A stretch of 20,435 bases of DNA from CAZJKE01 sp964546585 (GCA_964546585.1 CAZJKE010000036.1:1-20435), one strand, 5' to 3'; positions 1 through 8,174 are shown, counted from the stretch's first letter. Notes: generated by a model not told the origin, from the sequence alone. Numbers and translations are program-made.

Positions 1-54
1 GTTTTAGCCATGCCGCCAGCGTTCAATCTGAGCCAGGATCAAACTCTTCAATTG
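1..54 (-). rRNA. rrs: 16S ribosomal RNA, 5' end (partial; continues beyond the left edge)
   Basis: The reverse complement reads AATTGAAGAGTTTGATCCTG, then GGCTCAGATTGAACGCTGGC, which is the universally conserved start of bacterial 16S rRNA including the 27F primer site. By alignment with the E. coli 5' end, the mature RNA starts near position 54 and runs leftwards out of the window. Only about 54 bases are present, too few for species placement. No 23S or 5S gene is directly upstream on this strand; protein genes are. Confidence 0.97.
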
Positions 55-201
55 ATGTCTGTTCGAACATCGCCGCCGAAACGGCAATGATCAGTTCGAC
101 TTGAAGGCCTGACCGTGGCGGCCGACACATCCCTCAACACTGAGGTTGAGTTTCTTGCCGACCAGGTCACACCTGCTCAGGCCCGAGGGCCGGATCAGGT
201 G

Positions 202-226
202 ACCGGCGAGCGGCAAACTCGCCGGT
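202..226 (-). other. Perfect 9-bp hairpin in the 16S leader
   Basis: ACCGGCGAG (202-210) and CTCGCCGGT (218-226) are perfect reverse complements around a 7-nt loop. No T-run follows on either strand, so it is unlikely to be an intrinsic terminator. Its place about 150 nt upstream of mature 16S suggests a structural or processing element of the rRNA precursor. Confidence 0.5.
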
Positions 227-387
227 ATATTCTGGCATCACACATCGCGCCGTCCGAAGACGACGCGGACTTCACGAGGATGCCATGGGCGACGGGGCTG
301 TGAACTCCGGCACCCAGGATGTATAAACCCGACAACGCGACCATCGTGATTGGCCGTGCATCGGGCATATCCTCGCGGTGTACCCAA

Positions 388-408
388 CTGTTCACTTTTC
401 AAGGAGCC
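388..408 (-). promoter_or_regulatory. boxA-like antitermination site in the 16S leader
   Basis: The minus strand reads GCTCCTTGAAAAGTGAAC, close to the rRNA leader boxA pattern TGCTCTTTgaAAActGAAC bound by NusB/NusE (S10) in many bacteria. It lies about 70 nt downstream of the transcription start expected from the promoter at 483-510 and upstream of 16S, as in other rRNA leaders. The motif match is seen; the function is inferred. Confidence 0.5.
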
Positions 409-482
409 CTTCGTACGCACCTGGCTGGTTACGCAGGTGACGCACGAACCCCCAAAGCCCTTCGATGAGGGCAAGATCACAC

Positions 483-510
483 ATCGTACCTGCACTTCCA
501 CCGTCGTCAA
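483..510 (-). promoter_or_regulatory. Candidate sigma-70-type promoter of the 16S rRNA gene
   Basis: On the minus strand TTGACG (505-510) and TACGAT (483-488) are 16 nt apart, matching five of six and four of six consensus bases. Transcription would start near 476 and run into the boxA-like site and 16S. The -35 box includes the TGA stop codon of the upstream comF-like gene, so the rRNA promoter sits at the very end of that gene. No second candidate of this quality was seen in the leader. Confidence 0.4.
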
Positions 511-1208
511 CCCGCTGGAAGGCCCCCACCGCCAATTATTTGGTTGGATGCGGGATCCGCCACTGCCGCGACTGCAGCAATGATGGGTCCAGACCCTCCC
601 TTACGAAGCAAGCGACTCACAAGTTCGAGGGTCTTTCCGCTTGTCAGCACATCATCGACCAGCACGATCGGACGGGCTCTAATCGCGTAGGGCTGCCAGA
701 GTCGGAAGTCCTTTCGGCGCAGCGTTCTGCGCTGTGCCGCCGTTCGACTGGCCTGCGGCGGGCTCCAGCAACGCCAGATCGGCGACCGCATGGGCCGCCG
801 CAGTACCCGGGCCACCGCGTTGGCCAAGACAGCCGCGTGATCGATCCGCCGCGATAACCGGCGAATGAGCGGCATGGGGACGGGCACGACGATCGCCCTG
901 CTCTGTACGAAAGGCAGCACCGCCCGACCAAGTTCCGCGCCGATGAGGTCCAACACCTCCGGCCATGCCGTGTACTTGCCCTCAGCAAGGCAGGATGAGA
1001 GCGGCGGCACATAGGGGCCGAGCCGGACGAGCCTGTTCCATGGCCGTTTTCGGGCGACGCACGGGCACGGCTGGATGAGAAGTGCCCCACCACACCAGGG
1101 ACATCCTGCCGCTGGCACAAAGCCCGCCATGGCGATCTTCGGGGGAGGCCCATGGACACCGACCCAATCGATGATCATCTGATTGATGAACTGCAGCGCT
1201 GTTCGCAT
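507..1208 (-). CDS. ComF family phosphoribosyltransferase-like protein
   Basis: The product is 233 residues from the ATG at 1208; an in-frame TTG at 1274 would add 22 residues with no family support. It has the ComF layout: an N-terminal Cys cluster (CPWC at 36-39, Cys48, Cys50) like the zinc finger of ComF/GntX proteins, a VVPVP segment near 107 followed by an arginine-rich stretch, and the PRPP-binding loop LVDDVLTSGKT at 183-193. ComF proteins are linked to DNA uptake and single-strand DNA handling in competent bacteria; in others the role is unclear. It is cytoplasmic and lies 87 nt downstream of a small unknown gene on the same strand, possibly co-transcribed. No clear ribosome binding site is visible. 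Family assignment is firm, exact function is not. Confidence 0.85.
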   Translation of the reverse strand: MRTALQFINQMIIDWVGVHGPPPKIAMAGFVPAAGCPWCGGALLIQPCPCVARKRPWNRLVRLGPYVPPLSSCLAEGKYTAWPEVLDLIGAELGRAVLPFVQSRAIVVPVPMPLIRRLSRRIDHAAVLANAVARVLRRPMRSPIWRCWSPPQASRTAAQRRTLRRKDFRLWQPYAIRARPIVLVDDVLTSGKTLELVSRLLRKGGSGPIIAAVAAVADPASNQIIGGGGLPAG

Positions 1209-1295
1209 GTCACAGGATGGCGTACAACGACCTTCAGCGACCCCAGTGAGGCGGTTTTTCCAGCAGGCCAACAACCAACGTCTCTTGGCGGCCTG

Positions 1296-1565
1296 TCAGG
1301 AATCCGAAACGACGGTCAGCAAACCGGCAAGGGCATCCTGGCGAGGTTCCCGCAGGAGGCTGGCGAGTTCCACGCTGCTGAGCCCAAGATCCTCTGCGCA
1401 GGCCGCCATGACCGCCGCCGCCGCCGCAGCCACCATGGCCTCAAGGGGACGGTCCCGCACCTGCGTGAGTGAATCACGCAAGCGGCGAGACAGGGATGCC
1501 CGCGCATCCGCATTGAGCTCCTGACACCACCGCACCACAACATTTCGATTGTCCTTGTTCGCCAT
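1296..1565 (-). CDS. Small hypothetical helical protein
   Basis: The ATG at 1565 gives 89 residues. A longer in-frame version from 1694 would add a glycine- and arginine-rich stretch that looks non-coding and covers the promoter-sized gap to the divergent sigma factor gene, so the shorter start is preferred. The protein is alanine- and leucine-rich with no signal peptide; a long run of Ala and Val (MVAAAAAAVMAAC, around residue 45-57) is flanked by charged helices. I do not recognise a family. It precedes the comF-like gene on the same strand by 87 nt. The start has no good Shine-Dalgarno sequence. Confidence 0.5.
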   Translation of the reverse strand: MANKDNRNVVVRWCQELNADARASLSRRLRDSLTQVRDRPLEAMVAAAAAAVMAACAEDLGLSSVELASLLREPRQDALAGLLTVVSDS

Positions 1566-1824
1566 GGGTGTCCCAGAAAAGCCCCTCCACCCCCCTCTTC
1601 CTTTCACCCCAAGTAAGACTGTCACTTTTTGAGCGGTGTTTCCCCCTTGTGAAAGATCCATGCCTCCACGAAACCCCGTTTTTGACCCCCTCAAGGGTGC
1701 TGCTGCTCCGCAAGAAAAAGAGTGTCACAAATCGGGGCAAATAGTGGCAGAAGATTGAAAAGGAAGCCAGAGAGCGGGCTTGTCTCACTTGTGCGGTCTG
1801 AACCAGAGATCGCGGCGAAGGGAT
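1566..1824. promoter_or_regulatory. Divergent intergenic region with a 10-bp direct repeat
   Basis: This 259-bp gap separates the minus-strand small gene from the plus-strand sigma factor gene. It is C-rich near 1588-1610 and A-rich near 1712-1760. The sequence AGASTGTCAC occurs twice in direct orientation (1617-1626 and 1719-1728). I found no convincing -35/-10 pair on either strand. It presumably holds both promoters; this is inference from gene orientation. Confidence 0.3.
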
Positions 1825-2307
1825 ATGACAGGAACACTCGACAACTCGCAACGCATACTCGACCTCTTCGAGGACCGGTATGACGGCCTCTTCCATGAGG
1901 CGAAGCGGACGCTTCCATACAGCGATGCAGAGGCCACCTGTCAGGATCTCTTTATTGAACTCGCCGACCGAGCAACCGAGCACGATCTCGATCAGCTCGA
2001 GTCAGACGGGGGCCTCCTCACACGTCTGCTGCGATCGCGAATCTCACGGCGGCTTCGACCGCTCATTCGCCTGCACAAGGCAGTCGCCGGTGACGGATCC
2101 ACGGTCGTTCCGCGGCCGAGCCCCGCCGGACTCCGGAGGCTTGACAAATCATTTCAGTCGCTTTCACACGACGAGCACCTGGCGGTCAGGTTGGCAGTCT
2201 GTGAGGGTATCCCGAGAGATGGAGCCTCCCAAAGGATGGGAGTCTCCCAGCAACTGCTGGAGGTATGGATAAGCCGTGGACTACGAAAACTTCGACAATA
2301 CATCTAA
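1825..2307 (+). CDS. Small RNA polymerase sigma factor, sigma-70/ECF-like
   Basis: The chosen ATG at 1825 follows GAAGGG at short spacing and yields 160 residues, in the range of ECF sigma factors. The N-terminal part (FEDRYDGLFHEAKRTLPYSD, then ATCQDLFIELADRA) resembles sigma region 2. The C-terminal part (LSHDEHLAVRLAVCEGIPRD, then GVSQQLLEVWISRGLRKLR) fits the helix-turn-helix of region 4 that reads the -35 box. The match is diverged, and Planctomycetes carry many lineage-specific sigma factors of this kind. No classical membrane anti-sigma factor is adjacent; a 62-residue ORF overlaps its 3' end and could be a partner. Target genes cannot be told from the sequence. Confidence 0.7.
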   Translation: MTGTLDNSQRILDLFEDRYDGLFHEAKRTLPYSDAEATCQDLFIELADRATEHDLDQLESDGGLLTRLLRSRISRRLRPLIRLHKAVAGDGSTVVPRPSPAGLRRLDKSFQSLSHDEHLAVRLAVCEGIPRDGASQRMGVSQQLLEVWISRGLRKLRQYI

Positions 2308-2464
2308 GAACACGATCGAGAACGAGGCGCAGCGCAGCAAGAATCGCGTCCGCGTCCGCCTGCTGGAGCACATTCACGCCAAGCTCGAACAGCAGGACAC
2401 GCCCCTGTACGACCCTGCCTGCGAGCTCTCGCACTCCGGCGAATTCGAAGCGATGGGCGCCTGA
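2276..2464 (+). CDS. Small hypothetical protein overlapping the sigma factor gene
   Basis: A GTG start at 2276 gives 62 residues and overlaps the sigma factor gene by 32 nt in another frame. GGAGG at 2259-2263 lies 12 nt upstream of the GTG, slightly long but the best site nearby; an ATG at 2265 opens a different, Ser/Thr/Arg-rich frame that looks like a shadow. The protein is charged, with a predicted helix RVRVRLLEHIHAKLEQQ in the middle and an acidic tail. It ends in tandem in-frame stops (TGA TAA) and is followed after about 60 nt by a strong terminator, both of which favour a real gene. No family recognised; coupling to the sigma factor suggests a regulatory partner. Confidence 0.5.
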   Translation: MDYENFDNTSKNTIENEAQRSKNRVRVRLLEHIHAKLEQQDTPLYDPACELSHSGEFEAMGA

Positions 2465-2522
2465 TAAGGACCCCTCTCCCCCCTCTCCTCCATACCCCTT
2501 GGTCGCTTGAGAAGTGACCATC

Positions 2523-2564
2523 GGCCCGGTCCGATGCCGGAGGCATCGGGTCGGGCCGTTCTTT
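2523..2564 (+). terminator. Rho-independent terminator after the sigma factor unit
   Basis: A 16-bp stem pairs 2523-2538 with 2542-2557 around a 3-nt GGA loop; only two pairs are G-T wobbles. GTTCTTT follows on the plus strand, the right side for ending the sigma factor transcript. It lies between convergent genes, but the minus-strand flank is not T-rich, so it is a weaker terminator for the aconitase unit. Confidence 0.85.
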
Positions 2565-2580
2565 GATTGCAGCTCGCCTG

Positions 2581-5235
2581 CTAGATCGACGCCATGCGTC
2601 GAAGAACGGTCTGGAGAATGCCACCGTTTCGGTAGTACTCGATTTCCACCGGTGTATCGATGCGACACCTCGCCTGAAACTGCACCACTGTGCCACTTTC
2701 CTTCACAGCACGAACGGGCACGACATCCCGCGGTTTCAGCGAGTCATCGATGGCAAACGAGAATACCTCGCTGCCATCGAGCCCCAGCGCCGCGGCACTC
2801 TCACCCTCTACGAACTGCAGTGGCAACACGCCCATGCCGACCAGGTTGCTGCGGTGAATGCGCTCATAACTCTCCGCGATGACGGCCCGCACGCCCAGCA
2901 TCATGGTCCCCTTCGCCGCCCAGTCCCGTGACGAACCCATGCCGTAATCCTTCCCCGCAAGAATCACCAGCGGGATCCCCCGCTCGCGATAGTTGCAGGA
3001 CGCCTCGAAGACGGTTCGCACCTGGCCATCGGTGAAGTCGGTCGTAAACCCACCCTCCGTTCCGGGAGCCAGTTGATTTCGCACGCGGACATTTGCAAAG
3101 GTGCCGCGAATCATGACCTGATCGTTACCGCGGCGCGATCCATAACTGTTGAAGAGTGATACCGGCACGCCGTGTTCGAGCAACCACTGCCCCGCCGGCG
3201 AATCTGTTGCAATACTTCCCGCCGGAGAAATGTGGTCGGTCGTCACGGAGTCACCGAATAAACCCAACACGCGAGCCTCGTCGATGGGCTGAATCGGCGA
3301 CACTTCCATGGTCATGTCCTTGAAGAATGGCGGCTCCTTGATATAGGTGCTGTCCATAGGCCACTCGTAGAGTTCGCCCTCCGATGTGCAGATGGCTCGC
3401 CACTCATCGGATCCTCGAAAGACATCCGAGTACTGCGATACAAACTCGTCTCTGGAAACGCTCTGCCGCACAACGTCCTGCACTTCCTGGGTCGACGGCC
3501 AGATGTCCCGCAGGTACACCGGGTTGCCGTCGCGATCCTCGCCGAGTGCATCCACCGCGAGATCAATGTCTACCGTGCCGGCGATCGCATAGGCAACCAC
3601 GAGCGGCGGGGACGCGAGGTAATTTGCCTTGATGTGCGGAGAGATTCGGCCCTCGAAATTCCGGTTGCCACTGAGTACGGCGGAGGCGACGAGATCCCCG
3701 CCATCAATACCAGCGCGGATGGCGTCGGGTAGCGGCCCGCTGTTGCCAATGCAGGTCGTGCAGCCATAGCCGACCGTGAAGAAGCCGATGGCCTCAAGGT
3801 CCTCGGTCAAACCCGCCCGTTCGAGATACTCGGTCACAACCGCGCTTCCGGGTGCAAGTGATGTCTTGACCCACGGCTTTCGCTCCAGCCCACGAGCCCG
3901 AGCGTTTCTGGCGACCAATCCTGCACCAACCATGACATCCGGATTGCTCGTATTCGTGCAGCTGGTAATGGCAGCGATGACGACCGCGCCGTCCGCGAGC
4001 GCGTACTCAGCACCGTTGTCCTGAATATCGACTTGCCGGGGTTCGTCATGTTGAAACCGCTCGCAAAGATCGTTCTTCCAAACACGCTTCATGTCCCGAA
4101 GCAGAATTCGATCCTGCGGCCGCGTTGGACCGGCTAGCGCCGGTTCAATCATCGAGATGTCAATGTCGACAATGGACGAATAGACGATCTCACGATCGTC
4201 TCGCCAGAGTCCCTGCAGCCTGCAGTATTGCTCAACCGTTTCGATCAGCGATTCATCGCGGCCGCTCAATCGAAGGTATTGGATCGTCCGCTCATCCACT
4301 GGGAAAAACCCCATCGTCGCCCCGTATTCCGGCGCCATGTTCGCCAGTGTTGCGCGGGTCGCAAGAGGCAGCGCATCAAGCGCATCGCCGCAGAACTCTA
4401 CGAACTTTCCGACCACCCCGTGGGATCGCAGCAGTTCCGTTACACACAACACCAAGTCGGTCGCAGTCGCGCCCTCCGGCATCTTGCCGGCAAGTCGCGC
4501 GCCAACCACTTCGGGTACCAGCATGTAGATGGGCTGGCCTAGCATGACCGCTTCGGCTTCGATTCCGCCGACACCCCACCCAACCACACCGAGGCCGTTG
4601 ATCATCGTCGTGTGCGAGTCCGTACCAACGAGACTGTCCGGATAGAGTTCGCCATTGTGATCCCAAACGACGCTCGCCAGAAACTCGAGATTGACCTGAT
4701 GAACGATGCCGGTGGCGGGCGGAACAACACGGAAGTTGTTGAATGAACCCTGGCCCCATTTCAACAACTGATATCGCTCGGTATTCCTCTCGAATTCCAA
4801 CTCGGCGTTGATTGTGACTGCATCGTCGCAATTGAACGCATCTACCTGCACACTGTGATCAATCACCAGATCGCACGGCACCAACGGGTTGACCTTTTCG
4901 GCGCTACCCTCGTCACCAGTAAGTCCAGTGATAGCCGACCGCATGGCGGCAAGATCGACGACCGCGGGCACGCCCGTAAAGTCCTGCAACACGACGCGGC
5001 CCGGCGTGAATGGAATTTCCGCCTCGCCGACCTCAGTTGCTCGGTAGTCGGCCAGCATTCGCACATCCCGGGATGTCACGATGCCTCGGCCGTTGTGCCT
5101 CAAGCACGACTCCAGCAGAACACGAATACTGCGGGGCATGCCCTCCAAGGGGCCCAGCGATTCCAGGCTGTACACCGCTCGTTCACCGAGCGGTGTCGAG
5201 ATCACTGTTCTTGCATCGGGAATGTGATCGGCCAT
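2581..5235 (-). CDS. acnA: Aconitate hydratase A (AcnA/IRP type)
   Basis: This 884-residue enzyme interconverts citrate and isocitrate in the TCA cycle via a 4Fe-4S cluster. The three cluster ligands are visible: Cys426 in SCTNTSNP and Cys492 and Cys495 in GCTTCIGNSG. Other hallmarks are SLVGTDSHTTMINGLGVVGW, GDSVTTDHISPAGSI at the swivel domain, and YGMGSSRDWAAKGTMMLGVR near the C-terminus. Length and order match bacterial AcnA, not AcnB. I chose the ATG at 5235, preceded by GTGGAG at close spacing; an in-frame GTG at 5244 would add three residues. It lies 42 nt downstream of the serine acetyltransferase gene on the same strand and may share its transcript. The reading frame is intact. Confidence 0.97.
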   Translation of the reverse strand: MADHIPDARTVISTPLGERAVYSLESLGPLEGMPRSIRVLLESCLRHNGRGIVTSRDVRMLADYRATEVGEAEIPFTPGRVVLQDFTGVPAVVDLAAMRSAITGLTGDEGSAEKVNPLVPCDLVIDHSVQVDAFNCDDAVTINAELEFERNTERYQLLKWGQGSFNNFRVVPPATGIVHQVNLEFLASVVWDHNGELYPDSLVGTDSHTTMINGLGVVGWGVGGIEAEAVMLGQPIYMLVPEVVGARLAGKMPEGATATDLVLCVTELLRSHGVVGKFVEFCGDALDALPLATRATLANMAPEYGATMGFFPVDERTIQYLRLSGRDESLIETVEQYCRLQGLWRDDREIVYSSIVDIDISMIEPALAGPTRPQDRILLRDMKRVWKNDLCERFQHDEPRQVDIQDNGAEYALADGAVVIAAITSCTNTSNPDVMVGAGLVARNARARGLERKPWVKTSLAPGSAVVTEYLERAGLTEDLEAIGFFTVGYGCTTCIGNSGPLPDAIRAGIDGGDLVASAVLSGNRNFEGRISPHIKANYLASPPLVVAYAIAGTVDIDLAVDALGEDRDGNPVYLRDIWPSTQEVQDVVRQSVSRDEFVSQYSDVFRGSDEWRAICTSEGELYEWPMDSTYIKEPPFFKDMTMEVSPIQPIDEARVLGLFGDSVTTDHISPAGSIATDSPAGQWLLEHGVPVSLFNSYGSRRGNDQVMIRGTFANVRVRNQLAPGTEGGFTTDFTDGQVRTVFEASCNYRERGIPLVILAGKDYGMGSSRDWAAKGTMMLGVRAVIAESYERIHRSNLVGMGVLPLQFVEGESAAALGLDGSEVFSFAIDDSLKPRDVVPVRAVKESGTVVQFQARCRIDTPVEIEYYRNGGILQTVLRRMASI

Positions 5236-5277
5236 GAGCTCCACATTCTACCGCAAGAAGCGCAGAAAATTGGGCCG

Positions 5278-6255
5278 TCAACCGAGTCCGCCGCCATGCT
5301 CTATCAACGTGACATCAGCACGCGGACCACGCACAACATGGCCGCTTGGAATTGATCGCGTCAGGAACACGCCGCCGGCAATCACGCAGTCATCGCCGAT
5401 CACCGTGTCACCACCAAGAATGGTCGCACCTGCGTACACCGTGACATGATTCCCGAGTGTGGGGTGTCGCTTGACACCTCGTTTCAGATTGCCTCGCTCG
5501 TCCTTTTCGAAACTCCTCGCTCCCAGCGTCACTCCTTGATAGATCTTGCAGTAATCACCGATCTCCGCTGTCTCGCCGATGACCACACCGGTGCCATGGT
5601 CAATGAAGAACGACTGGCCGATCTCTGCGCCTGGATGGATATCAATTCCCGTTTCACCATGCGCATGTTCACCGATGATCCTGGGAAGCAGAGGCACACT
5701 GCGGCGATGCAACTCATGGGCCAGGCGATACATCCACAACGCCCGAAGCCCCGGATAGCAGAACACCGCCTCGTCCGTGTGGCGGGCGGCCGGGTCACCG
5801 TCGTAAGCCGCCTGCACATCAAGTGCCAACGCCGCACGAATGCCCGGAATGGCTTCCAGCACGCCATCGACAATGCTCCGCGCTTCCTCGTCGCACTCCG
5901 GGCAGTGCGCCTCAAAGCCTCGCAACTTTGCTGCCTCGTTTCCGTACCGCAGCGCTCCGGCAACCTGATGGAAGAGCGGGCCTGCAACATCAGCCATTGT
6001 TCGCCTCGCATGGTCGTGCAACGCAGATGCACCAATGGCCCGAGGTCCGATGAATCCGGGAAACAACAACCAACTCAGTCGCTCCACAACGCCAATGACT
6101 TCGTGCCGCGATGGAAGGTAGGCGGTGCTCAGATGCCGAGTTCGGTTGTCGGCCACGATCGAGTCCGCCGCAGCAGTCGCTAGTTCATCGAGCCGTTGAC
6201 CCGAAAGAGGCGTTTCTATCGACGGCTCGCCTGGGGGTATTTCCGGAGGAGACAT
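5278..6255 (-). CDS. Serine O-acetyltransferase (CysE/EpsC type)
   Basis: The 325-residue product should transfer acetyl from acetyl-CoA to L-serine, giving O-acetylserine, the first step of cysteine synthesis. The C-terminal part is a left-handed beta-helix of hexapeptide repeats with the signature IDHGTGVVIGETA (218-230), where His220 matches the catalytic His of CysE, followed by YCKIYQGVTLGA. The N-terminal 160 residues form the helical region and are longer than in E. coli CysE, as in the EpsC-like group; a CPEC pair sits at 118-121. The gene lies 32 nt after a small membrane protein gene and 42 nt before acnA. No O-acetylserine sulfhydrylase is in the window. The stop is close to the acnA start. 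Confidence 0.95.
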   Translation of the reverse strand: MSPPEIPPGEPSIETPLSGQRLDELATAAADSIVADNRTRHLSTAYLPSRHEVIGVVERLSWLLFPGFIGPRAIGASALHDHARRTMADVAGPLFHQVAGALRYGNEAAKLRGFEAHCPECDEEARSIVDGVLEAIPGIRAALALDVQAAYDGDPAARHTDEAVFCYPGLRALWMYRLAHELHRRSVPLLPRIIGEHAHGETGIDIHPGAEIGQSFFIDHGTGVVIGETAEIGDYCKIYQGVTLGARSFEKDERGNLKRGVKRHPTLGNHVTVYAGATILGGDTVIGDDCVIAGGVFLTRSIPSGHVVRGPRADVTLIEHGGGLG

Positions 6256-6287
6256 GCCCGCCCATGCTACCTCACAGGCCTGCTACG

Positions 6288-6563
6288 TCAGCGGGACTTC
6301 TTTCCAATCGAGGCAGCGAGGTTGTACAGCAGGGCCAACCCACCGCCGGCAATGACGCCATCAGTCGCGGCGTAGAAACACCCGACCACGAGGTCCCGGC
6401 CGGTGCCGTCGGCCTTGTACCCGGGGTAGATCGACGCCAGCATCTCCAGAAATGGCTTGGCATAGTCATTGCCGATGAGCATGGCCAAGACCCCCGCTGA
6501 ACCCAAAGCAAAGGCAAAGCCCAAACCTCCGGCCACGGCTGCTGCAGCGATGTTGAATCTCAT
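6288..6563 (-). CDS. Small two-helix integral membrane protein
   Basis: From the ATG at 6563 (GGAG 7-10 nt upstream) the product is 91 residues. It has a hydrophobic Ala/Gly-rich segment at about 5-32, a central ASIYPGYKADGTGRDLVVG stretch, a second hydrophobic segment at about 66-83 (ATDGVIAGGGLALLYNLAA) and a basic tail (GKKSR). Proteins of this shape with FLxxLASIYPGY are widespread in bacteria and sometimes called holin-like, from memory, but nothing here indicates phage. A much longer in-frame ORF from 7232 runs antisense through the beta-helix gene and is rejected. It is the first gene of a possible three-gene unit with serine acetyltransferase and aconitase. Confidence 0.75.
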   Translation of the reverse strand: MRFNIAAAAVAGGLGFAFALGSAGVLAMLIGNDYAKPFLEMLASIYPGYKADGTGRDLVVGCFYAATDGVIAGGGLALLYNLAASIGKKSR

Positions 6564-6731
6564 GGCACGCTCCACGGACACAATACGGCTGACTCCCGCG
6601 GGTGTCGACCTCCATGCTCGCCGTCTCACGGGGCGCCTCTTCGGCTTCACGAGGGCAATTCCGGCGTTTTTTGTGGTGGAGTCCCGATTTGTCCCTATTC
6701 TGGTGCAAGGGCATCGTGTTCGAGGGGGGGA

Positions 6732-8045
6732 ATGGAGAGGGTCGTGCGAATTCTTCTTGCTGCCATCCTGCTGTTGACCACCACGGTCGCTGCCGACACG
6801 CTTCGTGTGCCGGAAGACTTTGGGACCGTGCAATCGGCCATAGATGCCGCCACACCTGGTGACTTCGTCAATGTCGGGCCGGGCACATACAACGAACTGC
6901 TCGACATGCAGGGCAAAGCCGTTGTGCTCTTCGGGCGGGACGGCGCTGCCGCGACCACTATTGACGCGACCGGACTCGGCGGCTCGGCGATCGTCTGCAT
7001 GAATGGCGAGACCCCCAACACAGTTATTGCCGGACTCACGCTCACCGGTGGCACCGGCACACTGAACCCCGTCTGGCAGACTCTGCAAGGTGGTGGGATC
7101 TTCATATACACCGCAAGCCCGACAGTGGTGAACTGTGTGCTGACGCTCAACACATCGGAGTTCGGCGGCGGCGGAATCTGGGCGCAGAACTCGCAGTCCT
7201 ACTTCGCCAATCTTCGCTTCGATGATAACCACACGCTGCTGGAGACAAGAGGCGGCGGCGGTCTCTACCTTTGGAATTCTTCTGCAACAGTTTCGAGATG
7301 CTCCTTCTCGAACAATACCGCGGACAGCGGTGGTGGACTGCGTTGCAAGGGTGGCGGCAGTGCCAATGTTCGTCTTTGCTCATTCGTAAACAACACCGCC
7401 TCTGAATTCGGCGGCGGCGTTGCCGTGACGAGCGCGACCCCCTCCTTCGACAGATGTCTGTTCCGAGGCAATGTCGCAGGGAGTTATGGTGGTGGCGTGA
7501 GTACGGGAGGCGTATTGACAACCTTTCTCAACTGTCACTTCCGCGAGAATGTGGCGAATACGACAGGTGGCGCAATCCGCATCAATGACGGCGGAGCCGA
7601 GCTCGACGGCTGCGATTTCGCGTCCAATCTGGCTGGCCTCGGCGGCGGCGGCATTGTCGTCAATGATTCAGCCTGCACGGTGACCCGCGGCAGTTTTCAG
7701 GAGAATGACGGTACCGCAAACGGTGGAGCGATCCACCTGACAGGTGTGTCATCGGTTGATGTGGATTTCACATCCTTCTGTGGCAACCAACCAACCGCCA
7801 TCAGCGGCGACTGGAACGACCTCGGTGGCAATGCCATTGATGCATCGTGTTCAATTACTTGCCCCGGCGACATTGACGGCAACGGAACCGTTGATCTCAT
7901 GGATGCCTTGAGCCTGATCGCCCAGTGGGGCCAATGTGACGGTATCACAAGTTGTTTCGCGGATCAGAATGATGACGGACAGGTCAATGTTGTCGACCTC
8001 ATCATCGTGATTGAAAATTTCGGCCTCTGCCCACCCCCTCCCTGA
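6732..8045 (+). CDS. Secreted right-handed beta-helix protein with dockerin-like C-terminus
   Basis: This 437-residue protein starts with a clear signal peptide (RILLAAILLLTTTVAA, cleavage near 21). Residues 25-60 (VPEDFGTVQSAIDAATPGDF and VGPGTYNE) are the typical opening of pectate-lyase-like beta-helices, followed by imprecise coils of roughly 23 residues carrying GGGI, GGGL and GGGV turns to about 365. Residues 377-437 hold two EF-hand/dockerin-like repeats (GDIDGNGTVDLMDALSLIAQ and DQNDDGQVNVVDLIIVI). It is probably cell-surface or extracellular; catalytic residues of polysaccharide lyases cannot be identified, so a structural or adhesive role is equally likely. GAGGGG precedes the ATG. 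It stands alone, divergent from the small membrane protein gene and facing tRNA-Ser. Confidence 0.88.
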   Translation: MERVVRILLAAILLLTTTVAADTLRVPEDFGTVQSAIDAATPGDFVNVGPGTYNELLDMQGKAVVLFGRDGAAATTIDATGLGGSAIVCMNGETPNTVIAGLTLTGGTGTLNPVWQTLQGGGIFIYTASPTVVNCVLTLNTSEFGGGGIWAQNSQSYFANLRFDDNHTLLETRGGGGLYLWNSSATVSRCSFSNNTADSGGGLRCKGGGSANVRLCSFVNNTASEFGGGVAVTSATPSFDRCLFRGNVAGSYGGGVSTGGVLTTFLNCHFRENVANTTGGAIRINDGGAELDGCDFASNLAGLGGGGIVVNDSACTVTRGSFQENDGTANGGAIHLTGVSSVDVDFTSFCGNQPTAISGDWNDLGGNAIDASCSITCPGDIDGNGTVDLMDALSLIAQWGQCDGITSCFADQNDDGQVNVVDLIIVIENFGLCPPPP

Positions 8046-8062
8046 CATTCATCTGACCGAAG

Positions 8063-8149
8063 CGGACAGGGTGGGATTCGAACCCACGATGGCCCGAAGG
8101 CCATACCGGTTTTCGAGACCGGCGCGTTCAACCGCTCCGCCACCTGTCC
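8063..8149 (-). tRNA. tRNA-Ser (anticodon CGA)
   Basis: The minus strand folds as a class II tRNA of 87 nt. The acceptor pairs GGACAGG with CCTGTCC, the anticodon stem CCGGT/ACCGG holds loop CTCGAAA with anticodon CGA (plus-strand 8113-8115), the long variable arm is GGCC..GGCC, and the T arm contains GGTTCGAATCC. The discriminator base is G, as expected for serine. CCA is not encoded, so it must be added after transcription. It reads UCG codons. Confidence 0.97.
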
Positions 8150-8174
8150 AGTCCCCTCAAAATGCCGGAGCGAA

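Larger units (their letters stand above)
55..482 (-). other. Long 16S rRNA leader (no protein gene)
   Basis: This stretch between the 16S start and the candidate promoter has only short ORFs in several frames, with no recognisable protein. Read on the minus strand it would be a leader of roughly 420 nt. It holds a boxA-like element (388-408), a small GGCCC/GGGCC hairpin with an imperfect outer pair GGTCAC..CCTG/CAGGTGACC (about 165-204), and a strong hairpin at 202-226. These are plausible processing or antitermination structures of the precursor; the role is inferred. Confidence 0.6.

Noticed and set aside
465..857. Plus-strand ORF of 130 codons near the left edge
   Set aside because: It is antisense to the PRPP-binding part of the ComF-like protein and overlaps the rRNA promoter region; no domain.
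6564..7232. N-terminal extension of the small membrane protein to 314 residues
   Set aside because: The extension is antisense to the signal peptide and coils of the beta-helix gene. The ATG at 6563 has a ribosome binding site and gives a normal-sized protein.
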